Assembly: GCA_964550165.1 (NCBI GenBank)
Contig: CAZJYC010000004.1
Coordinates: forward strand, 8,837-72,836
Direction of reading: 5' to 3'
DNA from: CAZJYC01 sp964550165
Lineage (GTDB): Bacteria; Acidobacteriota; Aminicenantia; Aminicenantales; Aminicenantaceae
Length of the DNA stretch: 64,000 nt
This document shows, in pieces, positions 1 through 8,070 of the stretch; positions within the stretch are counted from its first letter, which is position 1, and each line of letters opens with the position of its first letter. Made by a program: the position numbers and the translations under genes. The notes under the pieces were generated by a model. The model worked only from the letters and a program-made list of their open reading frames with translations. It did no database searches and was not told where the DNA came from.

Positions 1-756
1 TTGACCCTTGGCATTGAAACCCTTGGCGGTGTCTTCACCAGGATGATTGCTCGCAACACGACCATACCAACCAAGAAAACAGAAATTTTCTCCACAGCTG
101 CGGATAACCAGCCGAGTGTGGAAATTCACGTGCTTCAAGGTGAAAGGGAAATGGCTGCGTATAACAGGACATTGGGCAGATTTCACCTCGATGGCATTCC
201 GCCTGCACCCCGTGGCATTCCCAAAATCGAAGTGACTTTTGACATCGACGCAAACGGAATTCTTCATGTCTCGGCCAAAGATATAGGCACAGGCAAACAG
301 CAGGCCATCACCATAACCGGCCACAGCGGGCTTGACGAGAAAGAGATCGAAAGAATGGTCAAGGAAGCCGAAGCTCATTCTGATGAGGACAAGAAGAGGA
401 GAGAAGTCATCGATACTAAAAACCAGGCCGACCAGATGGTCTACAGCCTCGAGAAACTGTTAAGGGAGAACAAAGACAGGATTCCTGAGCAAGAAGCAAG
501 CCAAGTCCAGGCAGAGATCGAGAACACCAAAAAGGCCATTGAAAGCGAAGACCTTGAGCGGATAAAGTCAGCGGTGGATGCACTTTCCAGAGCTTCCCAT
601 AAACTAACAGAAATGATGTACCAGCAGGCCGGCCAGCAGCAAGCGCAACAGAGTTCTGCCCAAAGCCAAACAGAAGGCAAGCAGGCCTCATCCGATGCCT
701 CTTCCGAAGAAGAAGTTATCGATGCTGAAGTTGTCGATGAGGACAAACAGAGCTAA
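1..756 (+). CDS. dnaK: DnaK (Hsp70) chaperone, C-terminal part, cut by window start
   Basis: ATP-dependent protein-folding chaperone; only the last 251 residues are in the window and the reading frame is already open at base 1, so the true start lies upstream. Visible are the end of the beta-type substrate-binding domain (LGIETLGGVFTRMI, then NTTIPT and VEIHVLQGE), the helical lid (about residues 110-205) and a Gln/Ser-rich tail ending EEEVIDAEVVDEDKQS, the usual acidic EVVD-type DnaK C-terminus. It is followed by dnaJ, hspR and a sigma factor, so it heads or sits inside an HspR-type heat-shock operon. It keeps the lid, unlike the second DnaK at 34.6 kb. Confidence 0.97.
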   Translation: MTLGIETLGGVFTRMIARNTTIPTKKTEIFSTAADNQPSVEIHVLQGEREMAAYNRTLGRFHLDGIPPAPRGIPKIEVTFDIDANGILHVSAKDIGTGKQQAITITGHSGLDEKEIERMVKEAEAHSDEDKKRREVIDTKNQADQMVYSLEKLLRENKDRIPEQEASQVQAEIENTKKAIESEDLERIKSAVDALSRASHKLTEMMYQQAGQQQAQQSSAQSQTEGKQASSDASSEEEVIDAEVVDEDKQS

Positions 757-822
757 TCCTTGCTGACCGCTGGATAGAGACTGAGGCCTTTATTGTTATC
801 TGAGAAAAGATAAGGCTCAGGA

Positions 823-1929
823 ATGAATAAAGATTATTATCAAATTTTAGGAGTTGACCGCAGGGCCAATCTGGCGGAAATAAAAAAGGCTTATCGAAAG
901 CTCGCCCGGAAATACCATCCAGACCTGAACCCAGGAGACAAATCGACTGAAGCCAAGTTCAAAGAAATCCAGGAAGCTTACTCCGTCTTGAGCGATCCTA
1001 AGAAAAAAAGTCAGTACGACCAGTTTGGCATTTTCGGAGAAACGCCTCCAGGAGGAGGCCCATACCAGACATACTCCTCAGGATTTGAGAGCTTTGATTT
1101 TTCTGACCTTGGAACCTCTTCGTTCAAAGATGTTTTTGAAAATCTCTTTGGAGCAGGTCGCCAGCGGACTCAGCAAAGAGCAGAAAGAGGCGAAGATCTT
1201 CTCTATACGATGAGAATGGGTTTCCTGGACGCAATCAACGGCCTGAAGACGAGAATTCAATTGACCCGGACGGTGGCCTGTCCCACCTGCGAGGGAACTG
1301 GCTATATCCAGAAAGGCGGGGAGCGCAGCTGCCCAGCATGCAGAGGGAGTGGCCGCACAAGCGCACAAAGAGGCTTTATGAAGTTTTCCTCAACATGCCC
1401 TTATTGCGGGGGGACAGGTGTTCTTCCCGGACAGCAATGCTCAGCTTGCTATGGGCGGGGTTCAGTTCAAAAGATTGAGCTGATCAGTGTCAGGATTCCG
1501 GGTGGAGTGAACACAGGCTCGAAAGTGCGTATTCCTGGCAAAGGGAATGCAGGAAGGAATGGAGGCCCTCCCGGTGACCTGTTCATCACGGTCGAGGTTG
1601 ACTCCCATCCTCTCTTCAAAAGAGAGGGCTCGCACATTTATGTCAAAGTTCCCATAACCGTGCCTGAAGCCACTCTTGGAGCAAAGATTGAGGTCCCTAC
1701 GCTGTACGGCAGAGCGACCATAAAGGTTCCTCCTGGCACAAAATCCGGTCAAAAATTCAGGCTCAGGGATAAAGGAGCGCCTCTGCCAGGAAGAAGGTCC
1801 CGGGGTGACCAATTTGTGGAAGTGACGATTGTGCCACCTCCGTCGAACGACGAAAGAATTCGAGAACTGATGAGAGAACTGGAGAAGGTCGCAAGCCAGA
1901 ATCCAAGGGAAAAAATGGGGATTCATTAA
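823..1929 (+). CDS. dnaJ: DnaJ co-chaperone (type I, J domain plus zinc finger)
   Basis: Hsp40 partner that stimulates DnaK ATPase and delivers clients. The J domain is at residues 1-70 with the HPD motif at 32-34. A Gly/Phe-rich linker follows, then a zinc-binding region with four CxxCxGxG-type repeats (CPTCEGTG, CPACRGSG, CPYCGGTG, CSACYGRG), then the two beta-barrel client-binding domains. 368 residues is normal for the family. It lies 66 bp after dnaK and one base before hspR, so it is almost certainly cotranscribed with both. A second DnaJ is at 36156, paired with a different DnaK. Confidence 0.97.
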   Translation: MNKDYYQILGVDRRANLAEIKKAYRKLARKYHPDLNPGDKSTEAKFKEIQEAYSVLSDPKKKSQYDQFGIFGETPPGGGPYQTYSSGFESFDFSDLGTSSFKDVFENLFGAGRQRTQQRAERGEDLLYTMRMGFLDAINGLKTRIQLTRTVACPTCEGTGYIQKGGERSCPACRGSGRTSAQRGFMKFSSTCPYCGGTGVLPGQQCSACYGRGSVQKIELISVRIPGGVNTGSKVRIPGKGNAGRNGGPPGDLFITVEVDSHPLFKREGSHIYVKVPITVPEATLGAKIEVPTLYGRATIKVPPGTKSGQKFRLRDKGAPLPGRRSRGDQFVEVTIVPPPSNDERIRELMRELEKVASQNPREKMGIH

Positions 1930-1930
1930 C

Positions 1931-2359
1931 ATGAGAATCAACAAAAAAATGAAAGACAACAAAGACAGAGAACCAAAAACGTATTATCATATAAGCAGCG
2001 TTTCAAGGATGTTCAATGTCCATCCCCAGACCCTCAGACTGTATGAGAGGGAAGGGCTCTTAAAGCCCTCACGAAGCGAAGGAAACACTCGACTCTACAC
2101 CGAGGATGACATAAAACAACTCAGAATCATACTGAACCTGACGCGCGACCTGGGAATCAATCTGGCTGGTGTGGAGGCCATCCTGAACATGAGACAGAGG
2201 ATGGAACAAATTGAAGCGGAGGTGAACATGCTTCTGGAGTATGTAAAGAAAGAGTTCTTTGAAGGCAGGGAAGACGAATTTGAAATCAAAAGAGAGGATC
2301 TGGTTCACATAAGACCAACAAAAATAATAAAAATAAAGAAAGAGAGTAGCGAAGAATGA
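1931..2359 (+). CDS. hspR: HspR-like MerR-family heat-shock repressor
   Basis: A MerR-type winged-helix DNA-binding protein of 142 residues. The recognition region reads YHISSVSRMFNVHPQTLRLYEREGL followed by PSRSEGNTRLYTEDDI, which is the signature of HspR rather than metal-sensing MerR. In Actinobacteria and Helicobacter, HspR with DnaK as corepressor binds HAIR inverted repeats and shuts off the dnaK operon. The ATG is one base after the dnaJ stop, and the 3' end overlaps the next start by 4 bases (ATGA). The expected HAIR operator would be upstream of dnaK, outside the window; none was seen inside the operon. A later ATG (residue 7) is also possible. Confidence 0.9.
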   Translation: MRINKKMKDNKDREPKTYYHISSVSRMFNVHPQTLRLYEREGLLKPSRSEGNTRLYTEDDIKQLRIILNLTRDLGINLAGVEAILNMRQRMEQIEAEVNMLLEYVKKEFFEGREDEFEIKREDLVHIRPTKIIKIKKESSEE

Positions 2360-3204
2360 AGGATGACTATAGGGATTACTTCGATTCGAAAACCTTAAGA
2401 GCCTATCTCAATCAGATCTCCAAGTTTCCACCGCTTTGCCAGATTGAGGAAAAAAAGCTGGGAGAGCTTATCCAGAAGGGCGATAAAAAAGCACTCAGGG
2501 CATTGATTGAAGCCAATCTAAAGTTCGTTGTTTCCTATGTCAAGAGGTACAGGGGCATGGGGTTGAGCATGTTCGACTTGATCAACGAGGGCAATCTGGG
2601 GCTCATCGAGGCTGCCAAGCGATTTGATCCGCGGCGGAACGTCAAATTTATATCCTATGCTGTCTGGTGGATAAGGCAGGCCATCATCCATGCGCTCAGC
2701 CGGTATTCACGTACCTATTTTATTCCCCAGAAACTCTCTGACAAGATATCCGATATGAAGAAAAAGGCCGCTGAGCTGAAAGCAGAATTAGGGAGAAGCC
2801 CGACGAGGGAGGAGATCGCCCAAAGAATGGGCGTTGCCGCTGAAGATATCGAAGACCTGGAGATGTTGGATGGCAAGGATGTTTCTCTCAGCGACAAATA
2901 TTTTGATGAAGATAGGGAGGTCGGCGACAGGATTAGAGACGACCTTTCTCCTTCTGTCGAATACCAGATTGTTAAGAATTCTATAAAGCAGCAGATTCGG
3001 GAGATCTTGAGGGAACTGGATGAAAAAGAAGCACTTGTGTTAAGATTAAGATTCGGATTGGATGATGACACGCCACGAACTCTTCAAGAGATTGGAGATG
3101 AGCTCAAATTGACCAGAGAAAGGATCAGGCAGATTGAGAAAAAAGCCATGAGAAAACTATCCCGCTCGAACAAACTTCAACAGCTGAGAGGGTATCTCAA
3201 CTGA
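2356..3204 (+). CDS. Sigma-70 family RNA polymerase sigma factor (RpoD/RpoH-like)
   Basis: A 282-residue sigma factor without region 1.1. Region 1.2 begins at about residue 13 (LRAYLNQISKFPPL), region 2 contains ANLKFVVSYVKRYRGMGL and the core- and -10-binding helices (NEGNLGLIEAAKRFDP, YAVWWIRQAI), region 3 follows, and region 4 is complete (LRLRFGLDDDTPRTLQEIGD then TRERIRQIEKKAMRKL). It resembles group 2 or RpoH-type factors. It overlaps hspR by 4 bases and the next gene by one base, so it is translationally coupled. Placement directly behind hspR suggests a heat-shock or stress regulon whose sigma factor is itself under HspR control. The exact class cannot be settled by eye. Confidence 0.92.
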   Translation: MKDDYRDYFDSKTLRAYLNQISKFPPLCQIEEKKLGELIQKGDKKALRALIEANLKFVVSYVKRYRGMGLSMFDLINEGNLGLIEAAKRFDPRRNVKFISYAVWWIRQAIIHALSRYSRTYFIPQKLSDKISDMKKKAAELKAELGRSPTREEIAQRMGVAAEDIEDLEMLDGKDVSLSDKYFDEDREVGDRIRDDLSPSVEYQIVKNSIKQQIREILRELDEKEALVLRLRFGLDDDTPRTLQEIGDELKLTRERIRQIEKKAMRKLSRSNKLQQLRGYLN

Positions 3205-3947
3205 TGACGGAAAATTTATGTCCTGAATGCCAGGGAACAGGCTGGATTCTTAAGGAATCCAAGTCCGGAACTGTGGCCAAGCGCTGCAAATGCATCGAAG
3301 AGCAGAAGACTCAGATGCTTCTCGAGCGGGCGAACATTCCGAGAAGATATAGGGATTGTACATTCAAGAACTTCGAAATTCATAACGACTCCCACCAGGA
3401 TGCCATAAAGATAGCCAAAAAATTTGTCAAAAACTATCCAGTTCAGGATATTGGGCTCCTTTTCCTTGGACCGTGTGGAGTGGGGAAGACCCATCTGGCT
3501 GTGGCCATCATTCAGGAATTAATCGAGAAGAAAGGCGCGCAATGTTATTTCTGCGATTTCAGGGAATTGATAAGAAATATCCAGAGCAGCTATACGCCCG
3601 ATTCTACATTGACAGAATCAAACATTCTGGAACCTATCTTTGAGAGTGATGTGCTGGTGCTCGATGAACTGGGAGCCAAAAGAACAACAGCCTGGGTTGA
3701 GGAGACAGTTTTCTACATCATCAACAACCGCTACAACAACAAAAAGCTGACCATCTTTACCTCAAATTATCTCGATACTGAGGAGGAAGAGGACACCAGG
3801 GATCCCTATTTTAAAAAGGGTGGGGAGACTCTGGTCGACAGAATTGGAGTTCGCTTAAGGTCGAGGCTCTATGAGATGTGCAAGATTGTTGAGATGTGGG
3901 GAAAGGACTACCGCAAGGAAATCAAACAGGCTGGCTATCGGTTCTGA
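3204..3947 (+). CDS. DnaC/IstB-like AAA+ ATPase with N-terminal zinc-binding motif
   Basis: A 247-residue ATPase. The N-terminus has a cysteine cluster (CPEC at residues 6-9 and CKC at 28-30). Walker A is GPCGVGKTH at about 89-97, Walker B is VLVLDELG, and a sensor-1 region (LTIFTSNY) follows. The family includes helicase loaders DnaC/DnaI and transposition ATPase IstB. There is no transposase next door, so a helicase-loader or replication-restart role is more likely. Its start codon overlaps the sigma factor stop (TGATG), so it belongs to the dnaK-dnaJ-hspR-sigma operon, an unusual partner for chaperones. Confidence 0.85.
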   Translation: MTENLCPECQGTGWILKESKSGTVAKRCKCIEEQKTQMLLERANIPRRYRDCTFKNFEIHNDSHQDAIKIAKKFVKNYPVQDIGLLFLGPCGVGKTHLAVAIIQELIEKKGAQCYFCDFRELIRNIQSSYTPDSTLTESNILEPIFESDVLVLDELGAKRTTAWVEETVFYIINNRYNNKKLTIFTSNYLDTEEEEDTRDPYFKKGGETLVDRIGVRLRSRLYEMCKIVEMWGKDYRKEIKQAGYRF

Positions 3948-3984
3948 TCCGAAACTCAGCTTGCGAACTATCCCAAAAAAGGCG

Positions 3985-4014
3985 CTGACGAATCCATTGA
4001 TATTCTTCTATAAT
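3985..4014 (+). promoter_or_regulatory. Putative sigma-70 promoter of the tRNA-Asn gene
   Basis: A perfect -10 hexamer TATAAT lies at 4009-4014, with a weak -35 (CTGACG) 18 bases upstream. Transcription would begin near 4021, about 17 bases before the mature tRNA 5' end. Confidence 0.55.
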
Positions 4015-4072
4015 TCTGCTAAATTATGGACGATCGCTCCTCGGTAGCTCAATCGGCAGAGCGGGTGGCTGT

Positions 4073-4422
4073 AAAGAGGAGTAACGGATGAGTGACAACC
4101 GCACTTACCGAGACAGATTTGATAAGTGCATTTTGCTTTGTGCAAATTGTCACCGTGAAGTTCACTCCGGATTGCAGCTTCCACGAGAAATCGTGGTTGA
4201 AAAATCGGGTGAATTCAGGGAAGCCTTCGCTCCGTTCTCCGCGGAGAAAGGTAATCCTGAGCCAAACCCTGCCGTTTTCCAAAATGGCAGGGGAGGTGCA
4301 GAGACTAGAGCTAAAGCTCGTACCCTGACCGGGGTTCAGGGGAAGCGCCCGACACCCCAACTTCAATCATCTGGAGAGGGTGAAGAGATAGTCCAAGCCC
4401 AGAAGAAATTCTGGGGGTCTTG
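4073..4422 (+). mobile_element. Group I intron, subgroup IC3-like, in tRNA-Asn
   Basis: Core elements match those of cyanobacterial tRNA-Leu(UAA) introns. An internal guide GCAGCT (4174-4179) pairs with exon end GGCUGU, giving the terminal U-G pair of P1. P2 is a hairpin at 4181-4196. The P motif AATTCAGGGAAGCC (4212-4225) pairs with the Q region AATCCTGAGCC (from 4253) to make P4. P6 is the hairpin CCCTGCC/GGCAGGG (4268-4292). R is GGTGCAGAGACTAG (4295-4308) and S is AAGAGATAGTCC (4383-4394); GACTA pairs with TAGTC in P7. The last base is G. The P1 loop (about 100 nt) contains an HNH endonuclease remnant. Confidence 0.92.
4088..4177 (+). pseudogene. Remnant of an HNH homing endonuclease inside the intron P1 loop
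   Basis: An ATG at 4088 is preceded by GAGGAG at good spacing, and the reading frame encodes DKCILLCANCHREVHSG within its first 30 codons. This is the C-terminal half of an HNH nuclease motif (CxxCHxxxH). The first His-Asn part of the motif and the rest of a normal 120-200 residue endonuclease are missing. The frame happens to stay open to 4432, through the ribozyme core, but the residues after about 30 are dictated by the RNA structure. Most likely it is the scar of an internal deletion of a homing endonuclease gene. Confidence 0.7.
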
Positions 4423-4463
4423 TAACCACTAGGTTGCAGGTTCGAGTCCTGCCCGAGGAGCCA

Positions 4464-4813
4464 TTTTGAACGATTCTTCAAACACATTGGGGCGGGGTTT
4501 TGCTCGTCTGCTTCGCGCTTTCTCTTTCAATTCCAATTCACATCATCTGGGCTATCCATTCCAGCATGGCTAAAATTGGATGCCCTAGTTCTATGAAGTC
4601 CACTAGAATCTTTTTGAAAAGTACCATATAGTTGATTCCGACAGGCGAATTTATTCTCTTTTCAAGATAGCCCTGGGAAATTTTATTGAGGCCATAGAAC
4701 AAAGAGCAAGCTCCCTGATTATGTGCGATGAATCATGGAATTGAGGATGCTTACTTCTCATCAAGAGAAATTGACCATAATTTCTTTCAGATTTATAATT
4801 ATAGCAGACTTGA
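4464..4813. other. Intergenic stretch, no gene seen
   Basis: 350 bases between tRNA-Asn and the next secreted protein. Only short open frames with no recognisable content are present, and the base composition becomes AT-rich toward the right. No tRNA, terminator or known regulatory motif was seen. Confidence 0.5.
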
Positions 4814-5341
4814 ATGAAGATAAATATGAAGAATTTGATCGCAGCCCAAAAAAAGAAAATTCCTGCTTTCATAAAAAAACTTATGATTTTTCCAGTCTTT
4901 TTATTTTCGTTGCTCTTAACAGCGGAAGCGGGGAATTACGCAAAAAAAATTCTTCCCTCTACTCCACAACCTCCATGGGTTGAAAATCCTGAAAGAGCTT
5001 TGTTCGAACCGGATGGGGAACTTGCAGAGATATACTATGCCTCGCACATAGATCTCGAATTAAGTGATTATGCTGAAAAGTTAAAGATCACAACCAAAGA
5101 GTTATGGGAGGATAGACGTTTTGGAACAAGAACTTATGCTGTCTTCGTGAAGGAAAATAAAGATGACGCGTGGAAATACATAGGGATGAGTCAGATTGGA
5201 GAAGCAGGTTGTTTCAATTTAGGCCAAAAAGTAAAACATGTAAGATTAATGTACATAAATCCATACGATCATTTATTAGTTCCAGGGCTGTTAAAAAAGG
5301 TAATGGGTGTGGATTCTATTGAGGGACTGGATTTGGATTAG
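4814..5341 (+). CDS. Putative exported protein of unknown function
   Basis: 175 residues, not recognised. A basic N-terminus (several Lys) is followed by a hydrophobic segment LMIFPVFLFSLLLTAEAG, which reads as a signal peptide with cleavage near AEA-G. The mature part is hydrophilic with no known motif (for example TTKELWEDRRFGTRTY and GMSQIGEAGCF). Codon use is AT-rich compared with the chaperone operon. It stands alone, with no clear ribosome-binding site at 4814; the ATG at 4826 is an alternative start. The long open frame with a leader supports a real gene, but the function is unknown. Confidence 0.6.
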   Translation: MKINMKNLIAAQKKKIPAFIKKLMIFPVFLFSLLLTAEAGNYAKKILPSTPQPPWVENPERALFEPDGELAEIYYASHIDLELSDYAEKLKITTKELWEDRRFGTRTYAVFVKENKDDAWKYIGMSQIGEAGCFNLGQKVKHVRLMYINPYDHLLVPGLLKKVMGVDSIEGLDLD

Positions 5342-5550
5342 AGATCAGTTTTGTTCCTGCCAGGACGTTTCTTCTCGACTTCGACATTTTTCACGCCCAG
5401 CGTTTCCCTTTATTCCGCCACAGAGACGTGGAAATAAGGGATCTGGACTATACTGTTTCTCTTAACGAATGGATTTCTTTTAAAGATAGAGATGAACTCT
5501 CGTCATGCGGGGGATTATTGACAAAAGATCTGTAGTTGATTGGAGCGTAT
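5342..5550. other. Intergenic stretch between convergent genes with imperfect hairpin
   Basis: About 210 bases. CCCTTTATTCC (near 5407) and GGAAATAAGGG (near 5431) form an imperfect inverted repeat that could be a bidirectional terminator, although no clean T-run follows. Confidence 0.3.
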
Positions 5551-6045
5551 TTAATCTGTGCGGCCGATATATTGCTTTGAAGCTCTGAGCAAATATTTTA
5601 CGCCCTTATAATCGACAATCCTGACAACGACATCGACATAGACCCCAGGACCCCATTTCGGGCCTTCTCGGCCAATTTTCTCCAGTTGGTGCTGATGATT
5701 GGGATCTTTGGGTCTTTCCTCGTCGGAAAACTTCGTCTCCCAAATCGGATCCCAGACATCTTGAACATTGATAACCCACAATCGATTTGCATCGACTGAA
5801 GGGGGAAAAGGTGACAAATCTGCCGCGGTAACCCAGATTAGGGCAATAAGCGGTTTTCCGTTTGGTGGAGACACAGGCATAAAATCACGCCAGAGAAAAG
5901 TCTCCAGTGTAAACTTCCGTCCATAAATCTCGACCTGTTCTGGCGCGGAGAGGAGCTCCTGTAAGGTAGGTGTTGTGGGCGTAAAGAGCCCTTCACATCC
6001 AGAAATCAAAAGCAGAACTGAAATTAATACAAATCTCTTTAACAA
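5551..6045 (-). CDS. Putative lipoprotein of unknown function
   Basis: 164 residues. The N-terminus is a short basic leader, a hydrophobic core and a lipobox LISGC (Cys at residue 16), so it is probably exported and lipid-anchored. The mature part is Pro- and Trp-containing (VQDVWDPIWETKF) with no motif I recognise. The best start appears to be TTG at 6045 with a weak ribosome-binding site. It converges with the exported protein at 4814 and lies in AT-rich DNA. No homology can be stated from sequence inspection. Confidence 0.6.
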   Translation of the reverse strand: MLKRFVLISVLLLISGCEGLFTPTTPTLQELLSAPEQVEIYGRKFTLETFLWRDFMPVSPPNGKPLIALIWVTAADLSPFPPSVDANRLWVINVQDVWDPIWETKFSDEERPKDPNHQHQLEKIGREGPKWGPGVYVDVVVRIVDYKGVKYLLRASKQYIGRTD

Positions 6046-6458
6046 TTCTTATAGTTCCTGTTCTTAATAATAATAGAATATTTTTAGGTTGTCAAATATC
6101 ACCAACAGATGTTATCAACATTATGTGAGAAAGACATATTCTGATTAATGAATGAGTTAATTCTTTTTAAAAATTAGATAGTATAGAGCCATATACATTT
6201 CCAAGATTCAAGCGAATCTTTGAATTTGATTAAAGAATTCAATTTTTTATGGAATCTGCTTCAAAAAATTCATCATTCTTTAGCTTCAGGAGGGGACAAA
6301 AATCACCCTGAAAATCACCCCTCACGGCGATTTACATTCTCAGCCTCTCCTGCGATCATTAAATTGCTTGAAAAATAGAGCAAAAGCTCTATACTGATAC
6401 TTTTTATAGATTGGATTATGAAAAGATTCGCAAAATAAAACAAAATGGAGGAATTGAA
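6046..6458. other. AT-rich intergenic region
   Basis: About 410 bases between divergently oriented genes; it should hold the promoters for both. There is a perfect small hairpin AAGATTC/GAATCTT at 6203-6220 and many A/T runs. No tRNA, riboswitch or gene was recognised. Confidence 0.4.
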
Positions 6459-7592
6459 ATGAGACACCTAAAATCTTTTTCATGGAAATCTTTGTTTACG
6501 CTGACTGTTTTCCTGTTCGCGGTTGCATGGAATGCAATGGCCCAGGAAAACGGCGAAGAAAGCTCGGAGCTCGAACAAACTATTCAAAAGCTTTCTGAAG
6601 ATGCTGGAAGAGCTTATCTCTCACCCGCCATTATTCCATTTGGCATCAATCTCAATGGCGGCTGGTTCCACAAATCGCCTCCTCCAAAATTATTCGGCCT
6701 GAATCTGGAATTCGGCCTGGTTGGGATGGGCACGTTCTTCCCTGAAGATGCACAGAGAGACTTTTCCGTCCAGGGATCATTCCGTTTCAATTCAGAGCAG
6801 GCGCTGAATTTATTCGACACTACAGGTCTAACACAACCAGAAATAGATTTAATCGTTGCCGAAATTATCTCCCAGGATTTCGCCGTATCAATTTACGGGG
6901 CAACTATTATCGGTGGGAATGAACCAGGGGACTACATCAATGTAGAATTAAGTTCGACAGAGATTGATGACCCAAACAACCCCGATGAGACAATAACCAT
7001 CGGCGGAACGGTTGATCTCGGAATTGGAGGTCTTGGCGAGATATTTGAACAGATTAAATTCCTTCCTTTTGCAGCCCCACAGGTCACTGTTGGCACGGTC
7101 TTAGGAACTCAGGCGACAATCCGCTATTTGCCTGAATCCATCAGCAATTTGCCGTTGGTCAATGAAGTTACGGATGAGATTGGAAAATTCAGCTGGTTTG
7201 GATGGGGTATCCAGCACAACCCGGGTGTGTTTTTCTCTTTTCCTCTTCCTGTGGATATCTCTCTCGCATATTTTAAACAAACATTAAAAGTGGGGACTTT
7301 ATTCGAAGCCGATACAACAGCCTATGGAGTAACTGTAAGCAAAAAGCTTGGCTTAGGATTCCTGAACCTCACACCCTACGCCGGATACCTGCGGGAAAGC
7401 TCCAAAATAGACATCAGGTATGCGTTCACTGTGGATGATCAGGAGTTTGACGTTCACCTGGATTTTCCAAAAAATAAAAGAAATCGCATGACTGTCGGCC
7501 TGAGCCTCCGGCTGCTCATGTTCAACGTCAATGCGGACTACAATTTCGGAGATTACAAGTCTGCGACAGTGGGAATTATGATCGGCATGTAA
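6459..7592 (+). CDS. Outer-membrane beta-barrel-like protein (DUF6588-type)
   Basis: 377 residues. Start chosen at ATG 6459 because GGAGGA lies 6 bases upstream; an earlier in-frame ATG at 6411 lacks such a site. The signal peptide runs to about AWNAMA-Q. The mature protein has alternating hydrophobic and polar strands, many Gly and aromatic residues, and segments such as FGLNLEFGLVGMGTFF and LTPYAGYLRESS, consistent with an outer-membrane barrel. The domain pattern recalls DUF6588 proteins. Function is unknown; a porin-like or surface role is inference. Confidence 0.7.
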   Translation: MRHLKSFSWKSLFTLTVFLFAVAWNAMAQENGEESSELEQTIQKLSEDAGRAYLSPAIIPFGINLNGGWFHKSPPPKLFGLNLEFGLVGMGTFFPEDAQRDFSVQGSFRFNSEQALNLFDTTGLTQPEIDLIVAEIISQDFAVSIYGATIIGGNEPGDYINVELSSTEIDDPNNPDETITIGGTVDLGIGGLGEIFEQIKFLPFAAPQVTVGTVLGTQATIRYLPESISNLPLVNEVTDEIGKFSWFGWGIQHNPGVFFSFPLPVDISLAYFKQTLKVGTLFEADTTAYGVTVSKKLGLGFLNLTPYAGYLRESSKIDIRYAFTVDDQEFDVHLDFPKNKRNRMTVGLSLRLLMFNVNADYNFGDYKSATVGIMIGM

Positions 7593-8070
7593 AGATTTTC
7601 TCTTAGCCAAAAAATCGGCCCGTCTCTTTAGGAGCGAGAGGAAAAATCCCGATAAAAGTTTATAGAGGCAAACGCAGAGTATTTTCGGGACATGTGCTAT
7701 AAGATCGTTTTTCCTTACTGCTAAAAAAACATTTATATTGGCCCAATTTAGCTCAATAAAATCTTTAGGACTTTACTCTCAATTTTGTCCAGCCACCCTC
7801 CCCTGCTTTGAACCCAAATTTGCCGCTAGGGCTGTGTCCTCATGAGCGAAGCGCGGTGATCTCAAAGACTCATCTCGAGATCGCCAGGCGCGTGCCGTGT
7901 GCTCGCCATAAAAGGGAAAGAGCATTCATATCTTTTCTTGAATCAAGCGCGTAAACACATACGCCTATCCAGCTCGTAATTTTAAGAACCTCTCGACAGG
8001 CAAATATTTCACTTCAATTTTTCCGCTGTTTGCGATATAAGAAAGCTTTTAGACAAAGAAGGAGATAACC
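7593..8070. other. Intergenic region with small inverted repeats
   Basis: About 480 bases. I see an imperfect inverted repeat GGTGATCTC ... GAGATCGCC near 7856-7887 and an imperfect TCCCGA/TCGGGA pairing near 7648-7693. No tRNA, known riboswitch or convincing small gene was recognised. The end carries the ribosome-binding site AAGGAG for the next gene. Confidence 0.4.

Larger units (their letters stand above)
4038..4463 (+). tRNA. tRNA-Asn(GTT), interrupted in the anticodon by a group I intron
   Basis: Exon 1 (4038-4072) and exon 2 (4423-4463) join into a standard tRNA-Asn. The 7-bp acceptor stem is TCCTCGG with CCGAGGA, the anticodon stem GGTGG pairs with CCACT around the loop CTGTTAA (anticodon GTT), the T arm contains GGTTCGAGTCC, and discriminator G is followed by an encoded CCA. 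The intron (350 nt) sits between anticodon positions 35 and 36, after a U as group I splicing requires, and ends in G. Without removal of the intron the anticodon does not exist, so the intron must self-splice. Confidence 0.93.

Noticed and set aside
3204..3947. IstB-type insertion-sequence ATPase
   Set aside because: No IstA transposase or terminal repeats nearby, and it is fused by overlap to the chaperone operon.
4088..4432. A functional 114-residue protein in the tRNA intron
   Set aside because: Beyond residue 30 the frame is determined by ribozyme core elements; only half an HNH motif exists.
7640..7700. Cyclic-di-GMP riboswitch suggested by a GGCAAAC word
   Set aside because: The other conserved parts of the aptamer (GAAA-tetraloop stem and GGACGCAAAGCC) are absent.
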